64,000 bases of DNA from assembly GCF_017052465.1 (NCBI RefSeq), contig NZ_JAFHKT010000151.1, forward strand, positions 496,001 to 560,000, read 5' to 3'. The notes under the pieces are model-generated. The model saw nothing but the letters and a program-made list of their open reading frames with translations. It did not search any database and was not told the DNA's origin. The position numbers were made by a program, and so were the translations under genes. Source of the DNA: Arthrobacter pascens. Lineage in GTDB: Bacteria; Actinomycetota; Actinomycetes; Actinomycetales; Micrococcaceae. Position 1 is the first letter of the stretch; every line of letters begins with the position of its first letter. Shown piece by piece: positions 16,317-26,452 of this stretch.

Positions 16317-16519
16317 AAAAACCCCTCCGGGGCGTAGACAGGCGCACGCGGCAGACACATCGAGGTGCTGACGCATGCCTGAAGATTTGGTTCAGTCCCC
16401 CCGAGGGGACCCGAGCAGCCTCGTGCTGCTCGTCGCATCCGGCCCCAACGATCGGGCGTCCGGTGCCCGATTTTCGGGCCAGGCCTGAGGCCAGTCAGCA
16501 ACGTTACTAACTCGTTATA
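16317..16519 (-). ncRNA. Long structured 5' leader of the GH16 gene (possible cis-regulatory RNA)
   Basis: A -10-like TATAAC (16519-16514, minus) precedes ~190 nt of non-coding leader. Read 5'-3' on the minus strand it folds into several perfect hairpins: CCCGA-AAA-TCGGG, GGGC-N7-GCCC, AGCAGC-N5-GCTGCT and GTCCCC-TCGG-GGGGAC. The leader ends CCCCGGAGGGG followed by seven T, which puts the Shine-Dalgarno in a small hairpin before a U tract. c-di-AMP riboswitches often precede wall hydrolases in actinobacteria, but I cannot match the conserved core, so the class is open. Confidence 0.4.
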
Positions 16520-16670
16520 CGGCCCGCAAACCGGGACTGGACTGGCCAATCCGGCGCCGCGCGGCACCGCAGCGCCGTCGAACCACCCCGTGACCTGCAC
16601 AAACATCCGGCCTGCGGCGCACCGACATCCTGTCCGATGTGTGATTAAGGTCGCATTATTCGGACAGCAA

Positions 16671-16703
16671 GAAGCCGCCGTCGCGTTCTGCGACGGCGGC
16701 TTC
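16671..16703 (-). terminator. Hairpin downstream of the aldehyde dehydrogenase gene
   Basis: Perfect 14-bp arms (GAAGCCGCCGTCGC, 16671-16684 and 16690-16703) around a 5-nt loop, 41 nt after the ALDH stop on the minus strand. The T tract is poor, as is usual in high-GC actinobacteria. The stretch 16520-16670 upstream of the GH16 leader holds nothing else I recognise. Confidence 0.6.
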
Positions 16704-16743
16704 CGGTATTCGTGTGTCCCTCTGTGCCTGGTCGGGGGGACCC

Positions 16744-18153
16744 TTAGCCGTTAATGACCTGCGGGACGCCAAGCGCTTTGAGGCCTTCGACGCCGAACTC
16801 CAGGCCGTAGCCGGACTGCTTGGCGCCGCCGAAGGGGACTCGGGGGTCCACGGCACCGTGTTTGTTGATCCAGACGGTACCGGCCTGGATGCGGGCGGCG
16901 ACAGTGCGGGCTTCGGGGAGGTTGGCGGACCAGACGGAGGCGCCGAGTCCGACGTCGAGCGCGTTGGCCTTGGCCACTGCCTCATCCACGGTGCTGTAGC
17001 GGATGATCGGCAGGGCCGGGCCGAACTGTTCCTCGGCGACCAGCGGGTTGTCGTTGTCGATGTCGGCCACGAGCGTGGCGGGGTAGAAGTGGCCGGGCTG
17101 GTCCGGGTCGGGGTTGCCGCCGATCAGGATGCGGGCGCCGGAGTCACGGGCTGCTTCGACGAGCCCGGCCACGATGTCGTACTGGGCCCTGTTCTGCAGC
17201 GGGCCCAGGACGTTGTTCTCGTCGAGGCCCACGCCCATGGGCATGGCCTTCGCCACGGCCGTGAGCTCTTCGCAGACGGCGTCGTAAATGTCGTCATGGA
17301 CGTAGAGGCGCTTGAGCGCGGCGCAGGTTTGGCCGGTGTTGATGAAGGCGCCCCAGAAGAGGTCCTGGGCGATGGCCTGGGGGTCGGCGTCGGGCAGGAC
17401 GATGCCGGCGTCGTTGCCGCCGAGTTCGAGGGTGAGGCGTTTGACGGTGTTGGCGGAGGATTTGATGATCTCCCGGCCGGCGTCGGTGGAGCCGGTGAAC
17501 ATGACTTTGCCGATCGCGGGGTGTTCGGCGAGGCGGGCGCCGACCTTGCGGTCTCCGGAGACGACGGTGAGCAGGCCCTCGGGGAGTTCTTCGTTGAGGA
17601 CCTTGGCCAGGGCCAGGACGGAGAGCGGGGTCATCTTGGAGGGTTTGACCACGACGGCGTTGCCCATCCTCAGGGCCGGGGCGATCTGCCAGATGGTGAT
17701 CATCATGGGCCAGTTCCAGGGGCCGATGGCGCCGACGACGCCGATGGGGCGGTAGTGCAGTTCGGCGTAGGTTTCGCCGTCGTCCACGACGGTTTCCGGT
17801 TCCAGGGGCGTGGTGGCGGCGGCGCGGAGCCAGGCGGCGCAGGCGCCGACTTCGAAGCGGGCGTTGGGTCCGTTGAGGGGTTTGCCCTGCTCGCGGGAGA
17901 GCAGCCGGGCGAGTTCTTCTGCGGAGCGTTCGACGGCGTCGGCTGCTTTGAGCAGCGCGGCGGACCGGGCGTCGTGGCCCAGGGCCGCCCAGGCCGGCTG
18001 TGCCGCCTGCGCGGCGGCGACCGCTTTTTCGAGGTCGTCAAGGGTGTGGACGGGTGCTTCGCCGACGGCGGTGCCGGTGGCGGGGTCCAGGATGGTCCGG
18101 GTTTCGCCGGCGTCCGGGGTGATCGAGGCCAGCAGGGCGTCGTAAGTTTCCAA
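16744..18153 (-). CDS. Aldehyde dehydrogenase, probably of an amine-degradation pathway
   Basis: About 469 aa. IGPWNWP holds the oxyanion Asn, LELGGND the base Glu and NTGQTCAALKRL the nucleophile Cys; PFGGAKQSGYGLEFG is at the C terminus. TTG at 18153 has GGAG 6 nt upstream and is preferred to the GTG at 18192. The gene lies next to a TetR regulator and divergent from a cupin, flavin amine oxidase and permease, so it likely oxidises the aldehyde made by the amine oxidase. The aldehyde (for example 4-aminobutanal) is not determined. Confidence 0.85.
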   Translation of the reverse strand: METYDALLASITPDAGETRTILDPATGTAVGEAPVHTLDDLEKAVAAAQAAQPAWAALGHDARSAALLKAADAVERSAEELARLLSREQGKPLNGPNARFEVGACAAWLRAAATTPLEPETVVDDGETYAELHYRPIGVVGAIGPWNWPMMITIWQIAPALRMGNAVVVKPSKMTPLSVLALAKVLNEELPEGLLTVVSGDRKVGARLAEHPAIGKVMFTGSTDAGREIIKSSANTVKRLTLELGGNDAGIVLPDADPQAIAQDLFWGAFINTGQTCAALKRLYVHDDIYDAVCEELTAVAKAMPMGVGLDENNVLGPLQNRAQYDIVAGLVEAARDSGARILIGGNPDPDQPGHFYPATLVADIDNDNPLVAEEQFGPALPIIRYSTVDEAVAKANALDVGLGASVWSANLPEARTVAARIQAGTVWINKHGAVDPRVPFGGAKQSGYGLEFGVEGLKALGVPQVING

Positions 18154-18324
18154 GGGATACTCCACTTCGAGTAGGCGATGCGCACCGGCCACCGTGGCCT
18201 GAGGCTATGTCTCGAGTCTGCCCGGCCCGACGCGGTGCGTCTTGTGTATCCGCGAACGGCTCTTGACCCCAAGCGAACAGCTGCCCCAGGGGAGCTGCCG
18301 CGGGGCGGCTGTCTGTGCCGGCGC

Positions 18325-18918
18325 CTAGGCCTGCCCGCCGGCTCCGGTCCGCAGCAGCAGAACGCCGTGAACTTCCTCAAGCGACGCCGCGATGAGGGCA
18401 CGGTCCACTCCCGCGAGGTACTGCAGAACCAGGCCGTCCAGGGATGCAAACAGCGTCCGGGCCACCACCTGCACGTTATCGGTCAGCCCGGCCGCCGCCA
18501 GGCCTCCGGCCAGCGCGCTGACGTAGTTCTCGTAGAGGGCGGAAACCGCGTCCGCGAGCTCGGGCCGGCGGCGCGCCTCCAAAATCATTTCGTACTGGAA
18601 GACCTGCAGTTCCGGTTCGGCCAGCAGCAACTCGAGCAGTGACTCCGTGAAGGAATGGCCCAGGCCCGCGGCTTCACGGAGCCTGGACGCACTGATGGAC
18701 TGCTCGGCAGCCCAGTCCAAAGCCGCCGCGATGAGGGCATCGCGTGAGCCGAAGTGGTGCGCCACCAGCGTGTTGTTCACGCCTGCGGCTTCAGCGACTG
18801 AGCGGTAAGTGAGGCCACGCAGGCCCTTTGCGGCCACAACGGCGACGGCGGCGCGGAGCAGTGCTTCCTTTCCGGTCCCGTATTTCGACAGCGGGGCGGG
18901 AGCGTCGGATGACTTCAT
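18325..18918 (-). CDS. TetR family regulator of the cupin/amine oxidase cluster
   Basis: 197 aa. The N-terminal HTH spans ~15-65 (GLTYRSVAEAAGVNNTLVAHHFGSRDAL split around the recognition helix), and the C-terminal two thirds is the helical ligand/dimer domain (QYEMILEARRRPELADAV). A 7-2-7 palindrome sits 52 nt upstream in the divergent region (18971-18986) and is the likely operator for both directions. The ligand may be the amine or aldehyde handled by the neighbouring genes. Confidence 0.85.
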   Translation of the reverse strand: MKSSDAPAPLSKYGTGKEALLRAAVAVVAAKGLRGLTYRSVAEAAGVNNTLVAHHFGSRDALIAAALDWAAEQSISASRLREAAGLGHSFTESLLELLLAEPELQVFQYEMILEARRRPELADAVSALYENYVSALAGGLAAAGLTDNVQVVARTLFASLDGLVLQYLAGVDRALIAASLEEVHGVLLLRTGAGGQA

Positions 18919-18959
18919 ACGCCGAGTCTAGCCAGTGGTTCCGGCCTTCCCGGACGGTA

Positions 18960-18988
18960 TTGACATAAAACTAAGCAGTTGCTTAGAT
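18960..18988 (+). promoter_or_regulatory. Promoter with embedded TetR operator for the cupin-amine oxidase genes
   Basis: -35 TTGACA (18960-18965), 17-nt spacer, weak -10 TTAGAT (18983-18988). The perfect inverted repeat CTAAGCA-GT-TGCTTAG (18971-18986) fills the spacer and overlaps the -10, so a bound TetR protein would block polymerase. Confidence 0.6.
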
Positions 18989-19099
18989 CTCCTTCGGAGG
19001 TGATGCAGCTCACTGTTCCTGCATTTCGAACCGCCACCTCCGTTGGATACCCGAACCCTGCCCGGCCAGCGCGCCGGTGCCCTCACACCTGGAGCCAAT

Positions 19100-19444
19100 G
19101 TGTCAGAAACCTCTGCTTTCACCACTGCGTCCGCCCTCGATCCGGACAAGAATGAACCCTTCGAGCTCGGCAGCGTGCAGTGGGTTCGCCGCTTCGGGGA
19201 GGGCGGCCGCTCCGCGCTCGCCTGCGGATACTGGCACGTCACGCCCGCGGAGGCGCCGGAGCCGTTCGACCTGGTGATCCACGCCGATGAGACCATCTCC
19301 ATCGTCGAAGGACACCTGCGGATCGAAGTGGAGGGCGGGGGCACCTACGATCTCACTGCAGGCGGCGCTGCCTCCTTCAACAAGGGCGCCCGCATCCGAT
19401 GGGCAGTCCTCGCGCCCACTGTCGAATTCTTTGTGTACTCCTAG
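19100..19444 (+). CDS. Small cupin-fold protein (Cupin_3/DUF861-like)
   Basis: 114 aa from GTG at 19100, where GGAG lies 5 nt upstream; a TTG at 19043 lacks any such site. The core has GGRSALACGYWHVTPAEAP, then FDLVIHADETISIVEGHLRI and GGTYDLTAGGAASF, a single beta-barrel related to ureidoglycine aminohydrolase-type cupins. It sits 9 nt before the flavin amine oxidase gene. The function is unknown; a metal- or substrate-sensing or hydrolytic helper in amine breakdown is possible. Confidence 0.75.
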   Translation: MSETSAFTTASALDPDKNEPFELGSVQWVRRFGEGGRSALACGYWHVTPAEAPEPFDLVIHADETISIVEGHLRIEVEGGGTYDLTAGGAASFNKGARIRWAVLAPTVEFFVYS

Positions 19445-19453
19445 GCGGCCGCG

Positions 19454-20836
19454 ATGGAACACGAACTCTACGACGTCGTCGTGGTGGGGGCCGGCTTCGC
19501 CGGACTCACCGCCGCCCGCGAACTCAGCCGGCAGGGCCTGGCCGTCCATATCGTCGAGGCGCGCGACCGGATCGGCGGGCGGACCTGGCTGGACCGCCGG
19601 CTGGGCCGGGACCTCGAAATCGGCGGTACGTGGGTGCACTGGACCCAGCCGTATGTCTGGGCCGAGCTGAAGCGCTACGGACTGGACACCACCCCCAGCC
19701 CCGAGCCGGAGCGGGCGTTCTGGTGGGCGGGCGGCCGCCTTCACGAGGGCGGTCCGGATGAGCTGCTCGAGCTTATCGGCCAGACGAACGGGGAGCTCGT
19801 CCAGGACTCCCGCAAGTACTTTCCGGAGCCTTTCCGTCCGCTGGCCCGCGACGACTTCAAAGCCATCGACGATGTGTCGGTCCAGGACCGGATCCGTGAA
19901 CAGTTCCCCGCCGGCGCGCACCGGGACATCCTCGAATCCTTCTGGGCGCTGAACTTCAACGGACCGCTGGAGAACGCGGCGCTGACGCAGGCCCTGCGCT
20001 GGGTTGCGCTGACCAACGGCGACTGGGCGGTGAACTTTGAAGCCTGCGCCACGTACAAGATCGTCGGCGGCACGGCCGCCCTGGCTGCGGCAATCCTCGC
20101 GGACTCGACGGCCAGTATCGAACACGGCTTCACCGTGGAAGCCATCTCGGACGACACCGCCTCCGTTGCCGTCCGCAGTGCAGACGGGCGGACCGTCCGC
20201 GGCAGGACGGCGATTGTCACCGTTCCGCTCCCCGCCCTCAAGGCGGTAGCTTTTGAGCCGCTGCTGCCGGCAGCCAAAGCCGAAGGCGCCAGCCTGGGCC
20301 AGGTCTCCCAGGGCGCCAAGGTCTGGTTCCGGCTGCGCGGCGAACATGCGCCCTTCGTGGCGCTGGGCGGAGTCGACTGGCCCCTGAATTTCTTTCAGGT
20401 GGAATACACGCTCGACGGCGACACGATCGCCGTCGGCTTCGGTCCTGACGCCTCAAAGATCGACGTTGAGGACCCGGCCGCCGTCCAGGCGCAGCTAGCG
20501 CGCCTGGTGCCGGAGGCCGAGGTGCTTGCCGTGGCCAGCCACAACTGGGTGGATGACCCGCTGTCCGGTGAAACCTGGCCCATGCACCGCACGGGCTATC
20601 TTTCGACGTACCTTCCCGCCATGCAGGCGGCCCACGGGCGGGTGCTGTTTGCCGGCTCCGATATCGCCAACGGCTGGGGAGGATTCATTGACGGTGCAAT
20701 CGAGAGCGGCATGGAAGCTGCCAATGACGCTGCGTCCATGCTGGCAACCGGCCGGATGGCAGCCGGCTGTATGGCAGACGCGCAAGATGGCAGACGGGCG
20801 GTCCAGGGCGTGACTGCGCTCAGGAACAATAACTGA
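19454..20836 (+). CDS. Flavin-dependent monoamine/polyamine oxidase
   Basis: 460 aa. The N terminus has the dinucleotide motif VVVGAGFAGLTAARELS and EARDRIGGRTW, and GGTWVHWTQPYVWAEL is the usual active-site region. The C terminus has VLFAGSDIANGWGGFIDGAIESG, which closes the FAD site. It oxidises a primary amine with O2 to aldehyde, ammonia and peroxide. Putrescine oxidases and tyramine/phenethylamine-type MAOs of actinobacteria share these features, so the amine is not fixed. It is probably co-transcribed with the cupin and the permease. Confidence 0.88.
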   Translation: MEHELYDVVVVGAGFAGLTAARELSRQGLAVHIVEARDRIGGRTWLDRRLGRDLEIGGTWVHWTQPYVWAELKRYGLDTTPSPEPERAFWWAGGRLHEGGPDELLELIGQTNGELVQDSRKYFPEPFRPLARDDFKAIDDVSVQDRIREQFPAGAHRDILESFWALNFNGPLENAALTQALRWVALTNGDWAVNFEACATYKIVGGTAALAAAILADSTASIEHGFTVEAISDDTASVAVRSADGRTVRGRTAIVTVPLPALKAVAFEPLLPAAKAEGASLGQVSQGAKVWFRLRGEHAPFVALGGVDWPLNFFQVEYTLDGDTIAVGFGPDASKIDVEDPAAVQAQLARLVPEAEVLAVASHNWVDDPLSGETWPMHRTGYLSTYLPAMQAAHGRVLFAGSDIANGWGGFIDGAIESGMEAANDAASMLATGRMAAGCMADAQDGRRAVQGVTALRNNN

Positions 20837-20993
20837 TCGCTGCACGACAAGGCACAGCCGGACTTCGGTGCCATTCTGGAATTCACGGCGCAGCCCACAT
20901 GCGCAGCCCCACACTTCGAAGCAGCCCGCAGATATCTGGGCAACGTCGCCCACGAACACTTCCCCAGCACTCATGACCGTTAAGAAGGATGCA

Positions 20994-22469
20994 ATGAGTA
21001 TTTCGAATCCCGAATCCCGGACCGCAGAATCCAGTCCACGCCAGGAACACTCCACTGCACTGCGCGCAGGCAGCATCGGCGTCCTGGGCATCCTGTTCTT
21101 TGTCCTGTCCGCGCAGGCTCCGCTGACCGGAATCGTCGGAGCGGCACCGCTCGCGGCCGCGCTCGGCAACGGTGCCGGCGCCCCGGGCGCCTATCTCGTT
21201 GTTGGCATCGTCATTGTGATCTTCGCCGTCGGCTTTGTGGCCATGAGCCGTAAGGTGCAGACCAACGGCGCCTTTTACGCCTATGTCACGGCTGCGTTCG
21301 GACGCAAGACCGGCGCCGGCGCGGCATGGCTTGCGCTGCTGGCCTACAGCACCGTGCAGGCGGCGATGTACGGACTGTACGGGGCAGCCTTCTCCGGGCT
21401 GCTGGCATCCGCCGGGATAGCTGTTCCCTGGTGGCTGCCCGCACTCGTGACCATGGCGGGCGTCCAGGTCCTGGGCTCCATGAACATCGAGCTTGGTGCC
21501 CGTGTGCTGGCGGTGTTGGTGGGCCTGGAAGTGGCCATTCTCCTGATGTTCGGCTTCTCCGTCCTTTTCCGCGGCGGAGGACCCGAAGGGCTGGACCTCG
21601 CCGCCTCGTTCGCGCCGGAGGCCATCGCCAGCGGCGCTCCGGGCGTTGCCATCATGTTCGCCGTGGCTTCCATGTTCGGCTTTGAATCCACCGCCATCTA
21701 CTCGGCCGAAGCCAAGGACCCGCACCGGACCGTCGCCCGGGCCACCTATCTGTCCGTTGGCATCATCGCCGTCTTCTTCTCGTTCATCACCTGGATGCTG
21801 GTCAGCTTCTACGGCCCCTCACACGTCGTCGATGCCGCAGGGGCAGCCCTCGAATCTGGCGATGCCACGTCGTTCGTGATCGGCCCGATCGTGGAGATGT
21901 TCGGACCATGGGCCGGTGTCACCGCCGGAGTCCTGCTGGTGACGTCCCTGCTGGCCGGCATCATCGCGTTCCACAACGGCATCAACCGCTACCTTCACTC
22001 GCTGGCGCTGCGTGGCTCCATGCCCGCCGTCGTGGCCCGGACCAACCGGCACCGCGCCCCCGCGGTGGCGGCCTGGATCCAGACGGCGGTGGCCGTGCTT
22101 CTCGTAGCCCCGTTTGCGCTGCTGGGACTGGATCCGGTGCTGACGCTGTTCTCCTGGTTCAGCGGTCTTGCCGTCGCGGCGCTGCTGGTGCTGTACATGC
22201 TGTGCTCGCTCGCCGTCGTCGGCTATTTCCGCCGGGAGCGGGTGGCCGGACAGCACTGGCAGACGCTCATCGCCCCGGCGCTCGCCTCCGTGCTGCTGGC
22301 GTGGGTCCTCTACCTGGTGGTCAGCAACTTCACCTCACTCATCGGCGGAAGTGCCGAAACGGCCGTGGGGCTGCTGGCGGCCGTCCCCGTGGTTTTCCTG
22401 GCCGGAGTGCTGGTGGAGATCCGGGTGGAGAAGCGCGTCCGGATCCTAGAGCCTGAGCTCGCCGGGTAA
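20994..22469 (+). CDS. APC-family amino acid/amine permease
   Basis: About 491 aa with ~12 membrane segments from ATG at 20994 (AAGGA 4 nt upstream). ILFFVLSAQAPLTGIVGAAP is TM1 with the broken helix typical of APC transporters, MFGFESTAIYSAEAKDP is the conserved TM6 segment, and GINRYLHSLALRGSMP follows TM8. It lies 157 nt after the amine oxidase and is the likely importer of its amine. It ends with a 24-nt tail-to-tail overlap with the AmiS/UreI-like gene. Confidence 0.85.
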   Translation: MSISNPESRTAESSPRQEHSTALRAGSIGVLGILFFVLSAQAPLTGIVGAAPLAAALGNGAGAPGAYLVVGIVIVIFAVGFVAMSRKVQTNGAFYAYVTAAFGRKTGAGAAWLALLAYSTVQAAMYGLYGAAFSGLLASAGIAVPWWLPALVTMAGVQVLGSMNIELGARVLAVLVGLEVAILLMFGFSVLFRGGGPEGLDLAASFAPEAIASGAPGVAIMFAVASMFGFESTAIYSAEAKDPHRTVARATYLSVGIIAVFFSFITWMLVSFYGPSHVVDAAGAALESGDATSFVIGPIVEMFGPWAGVTAGVLLVTSLLAGIIAFHNGINRYLHSLALRGSMPAVVARTNRHRAPAVAAWIQTAVAVLLVAPFALLGLDPVLTLFSWFSGLAVAALLVLYMLCSLAVVGYFRRERVAGQHWQTLIAPALASVLLAWVLYLVVSNFTSLIGGSAETAVGLLAAVPVVFLAGVLVEIRVEKRVRILEPELAG

Positions 22470-23105
22470 CGGACTTTCGACGACGGCGGGGCGGGCGGCG
22501 GTTTGGTGCCGCCCGCGCCAGGCGAGGCCGCCGGCCAGCAGCAACAGCGCCAGCAGCGACACGGCCGCTCCCGCGGCAATCTCCGGTTCGCCGGGCCACC
22601 GGCCGCTCAGTCCCATAAATGCAGGCACCGTGGCAGAGGCCTGGCTGGTGAGGACGAGGGACCATCCGATGAGCGGCGCGAGGCGCTCCATGCCCAGCGC
22701 CAGCTGAAGGAAGAACAGCAGCCACAGGTAAGCCCAGCACAGCCACAGGACGGCCAGGAACGGATCTTCGCCGGACCATGCCGCAGCGAGCAGGAGTCCG
22801 CACGCACCCACCAGGCCGCAGAACCAGCCGAGCCCCCTCGATCCGAGTGCCAGCAGGGAGTCCAGCCCCACATAGACGTACGTTAGCCCGAAGAGGAACA
22901 TCCCGGCGGCCCCGAGGAGCAGTCGCGGGCCGACGCCGTCAACGCCCGGAGAGCTGGCACCCAAATACGTGACACCAAGGACCAGCTGGGTGCCGCCGAT
23001 GACCAGGCTGAACACGGCGGCATCCCGGCGGGGGAGGAGATCCAGCGCCGCGAGGCCGTTGAGCAGGAGCGCGGCTCCGGAGAGAAGCAGGCAAATGTGG
23101 GCCAT
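22446..23105 (-). CDS. AmiS/UreI family urea or short-chain amide channel
   Basis: 219 aa with six or seven hydrophobic segments. LLLSGAALLLNGLAAL at the N terminus, LGVTYLGASS, FLFGLTYVYVGLDSLL, and WCWAYLWLLFFLQLALG-like residues in the second half are family features. Such proteins are channels for urea or amides. There is no urease or amidase next to it here; the urease genes are 38 kb away. Divergent to gdhA, so nitrogen control of both is plausible. Confidence 0.82.
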   Translation of the reverse strand: MAHICLLLSGAALLLNGLAALDLLPRRDAAVFSLVIGGTQLVLGVTYLGASSPGVDGVGPRLLLGAAGMFLFGLTYVYVGLDSLLALGSRGLGWFCGLVGACGLLLAAAWSGEDPFLAVLWLCWAYLWLLFFLQLALGMERLAPLIGWSLVLTSQASATVPAFMGLSGRWPGEPEIAAGAAVSLLALLLLAGGLAWRGRHQTAARPAVVESPLPGELRL

Positions 23106-23302
23106 CAGAAGTCCCCCGCCGAACCGGGAACCGGAATCGCAATTTTCGTTTCATGGAAATTAAATGTCACAATACGGAGGTTAGTGGAAAGCTGATTAGC
23201 CATGCGCGGCCGGCGCAGTCACAATTGGGTATGTTGAAGTTTCAAGAAAAGGACGCCGGTTCTGACATATGCCGGAGACTTCCCGCGCCCGGTTCGACGT
23301 AA

Positions 23303-25605
<2,303 letters not shown>

Positions 25606-25651
25606 GGATGTTCCTGACGCCGGTCGGCCATCTGTATGTTGTCCCCCAAGG

Positions 25652-25669
25652 CTGTGTCCTGGGACACAG
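25652..25669. promoter_or_regulatory. Perfect palindrome upstream of the AraC gene
   Basis: CTGTGTCC-TG-GGACACAG, arms of 8 bp, 47 nt upstream of the AraC ATG. It could be an operator for autoregulation or for another dimeric regulator. The protein that binds it is not known. Confidence 0.45.
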
Positions 25670-25703
25670 TCATTTCAGGTTAGCGCCGAACTTCCGTGGT
25701 GTC

Positions 25704-25733
25704 ATCTTTTTTCGACAGTTGTGGAAAAAAGAT
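25704..25733. promoter_or_regulatory. TetR-type operator, copy A (shared motif with 26393-26414)
   Basis: Inverted repeat with 10-bp arms ATCTTTTTTC (25704-25713) and GAAAAAAGAT (25724-25733). The core reads CCACAACTGTCG on the minus strand and matches CTACAACTATAG at the amine oxidase promoter in 9 of 12 bases, with flanking A/T runs in both. It overlaps the TetR stop codon and lies upstream of the AraC gene. Confidence 0.5.
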
Positions 25734-26329
25734 CAGCTGCCGGCTGCGAGCAAGGTCAGGAAGGCGTCCAGTTGGTGAGCCAGGCCCGGATCGGCCTTGC
25801 CCTCGAGTGCGAGGGCAGCGGCAATCTGCGCGCCGAGCAGCATGTTCAGCAGGTGGCCGGCGACGGCTGAGTCGTCGACGGCGGCGCTGACGGTTCCGTC
25901 CGCCCTGGCCTCGGCCAGGTATCCCAGGATGGAGGCATGCCACTGCTCCATGGACTCGCGGTGGATGGCGGCCTTCACGGGATCGTTGATGGCCTTTTGC
26001 CAGAACGGAACGACAATCCGCGCTTCATTGACGCGCTCGGAATCCAGCGGCAGCACCTCAATGCAAAACGCCTTCAGTGCCGGAATCCCGGCCTTGCCCG
26101 CGGTCACTTCCCTGATGCGCTCGTTCGTCCTGTTGAAGACATGGCCGAAGGCGAACGTGAGCAGGGTGTCCTTGGTGGGAAAGTAGGGCTTGAGGGCACC
26201 GTTGGCAAAGCCCGCTTCGGTCGCAATTTCCCGCATCGTGGCACCCTCGATGCCGAGCCGCGCGATGATCCGCCACGTGGCGTCCACCAGCTCCAGCCGG
26301 CGCTCGTCGTGATCAACAATCTTTGGCAT
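25733..26329 (-). CDS. TetR family regulator of the copper amine oxidase
   Basis: 198 aa from ATG at 26329, with GGGAG 7 nt upstream; the longer frame to 26362 starts without one. The HTH is at ~10-55 ([21 protein letters not shown]), followed by the helical core ([34 protein letters not shown]). It is divergent from the amine oxidase gene. Related operator-like sites on both sides of this gene suggest that it controls the amine oxidase and perhaps the AraC regulator. BetI-like repressors have a similar layout. Confidence 0.85.
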   Translation of the reverse strand: MPKIVDHDERRLELVDATWRIIARLGIEGATMREIATEAGFANGALKPYFPTKDTLLTFAFGHVFNRTNERIREVTAGKAGIPALKAFCIEVLPLDSERVNEARIVVPFWQKAINDPVKAAIHRESMEQWHASILGYLAEARADGTVSAAVDDSAVAGHLLNMLLGAQIAAALALEGKADPGLAHQLDAFLTLLAAGS

Positions 26330-26367
26330 GCAGCCGCTCCCCCGGAAATATTCTTGGCGCAAGACCC

Positions 26368-26414
26368 TTGTGACACATCTTACGTACGGTTATTCTCTAC
26401 AACTATAGAAAATA
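26368..26414 (+). promoter_or_regulatory. Promoter and TetR operator copy B for the copper amine oxidase
   Basis: -35 TTGTGA (26368-26373), 17-nt spacer, -10 TATTCT (26391-26396). The imperfect palindrome TTCTCTACAACTATAGAAAA (26393-26412) overlaps the -10 and start site, the position of a repressor site. Confidence 0.6.
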
Positions 26415-26452
26415 AAAATACGACCCGCCAGGGTCCCGGACAGAAGGCCGCC

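Noticed and set aside
16317-16519. c-di-AMP (ydaO) riboswitch call for the GH16 leader
   Set aside because: Some short words resemble it, but I could not find the conserved core arrangement; kept only as a structured leader.
19003-19136. Small ORF behind GGAGGTG upstream of the cupin gene
   Set aside because: The spacing to ATG is too short, the frame differs from the cupin and the peptide has no features.
23147-23170. GlnR-like half-sites (GTTTC and GTCAC) between the AmiS-like gene and gdhA
   Set aside because: The half-sites are 13 nt apart instead of the usual 6, and the second pair is absent.
25937-26452. Upstream extension of the copper amine oxidase frame
   Set aside because: Antisense shadow of the TetR gene and across the promoter; the ATG at 26453 gives the exact AGAO residue numbers.
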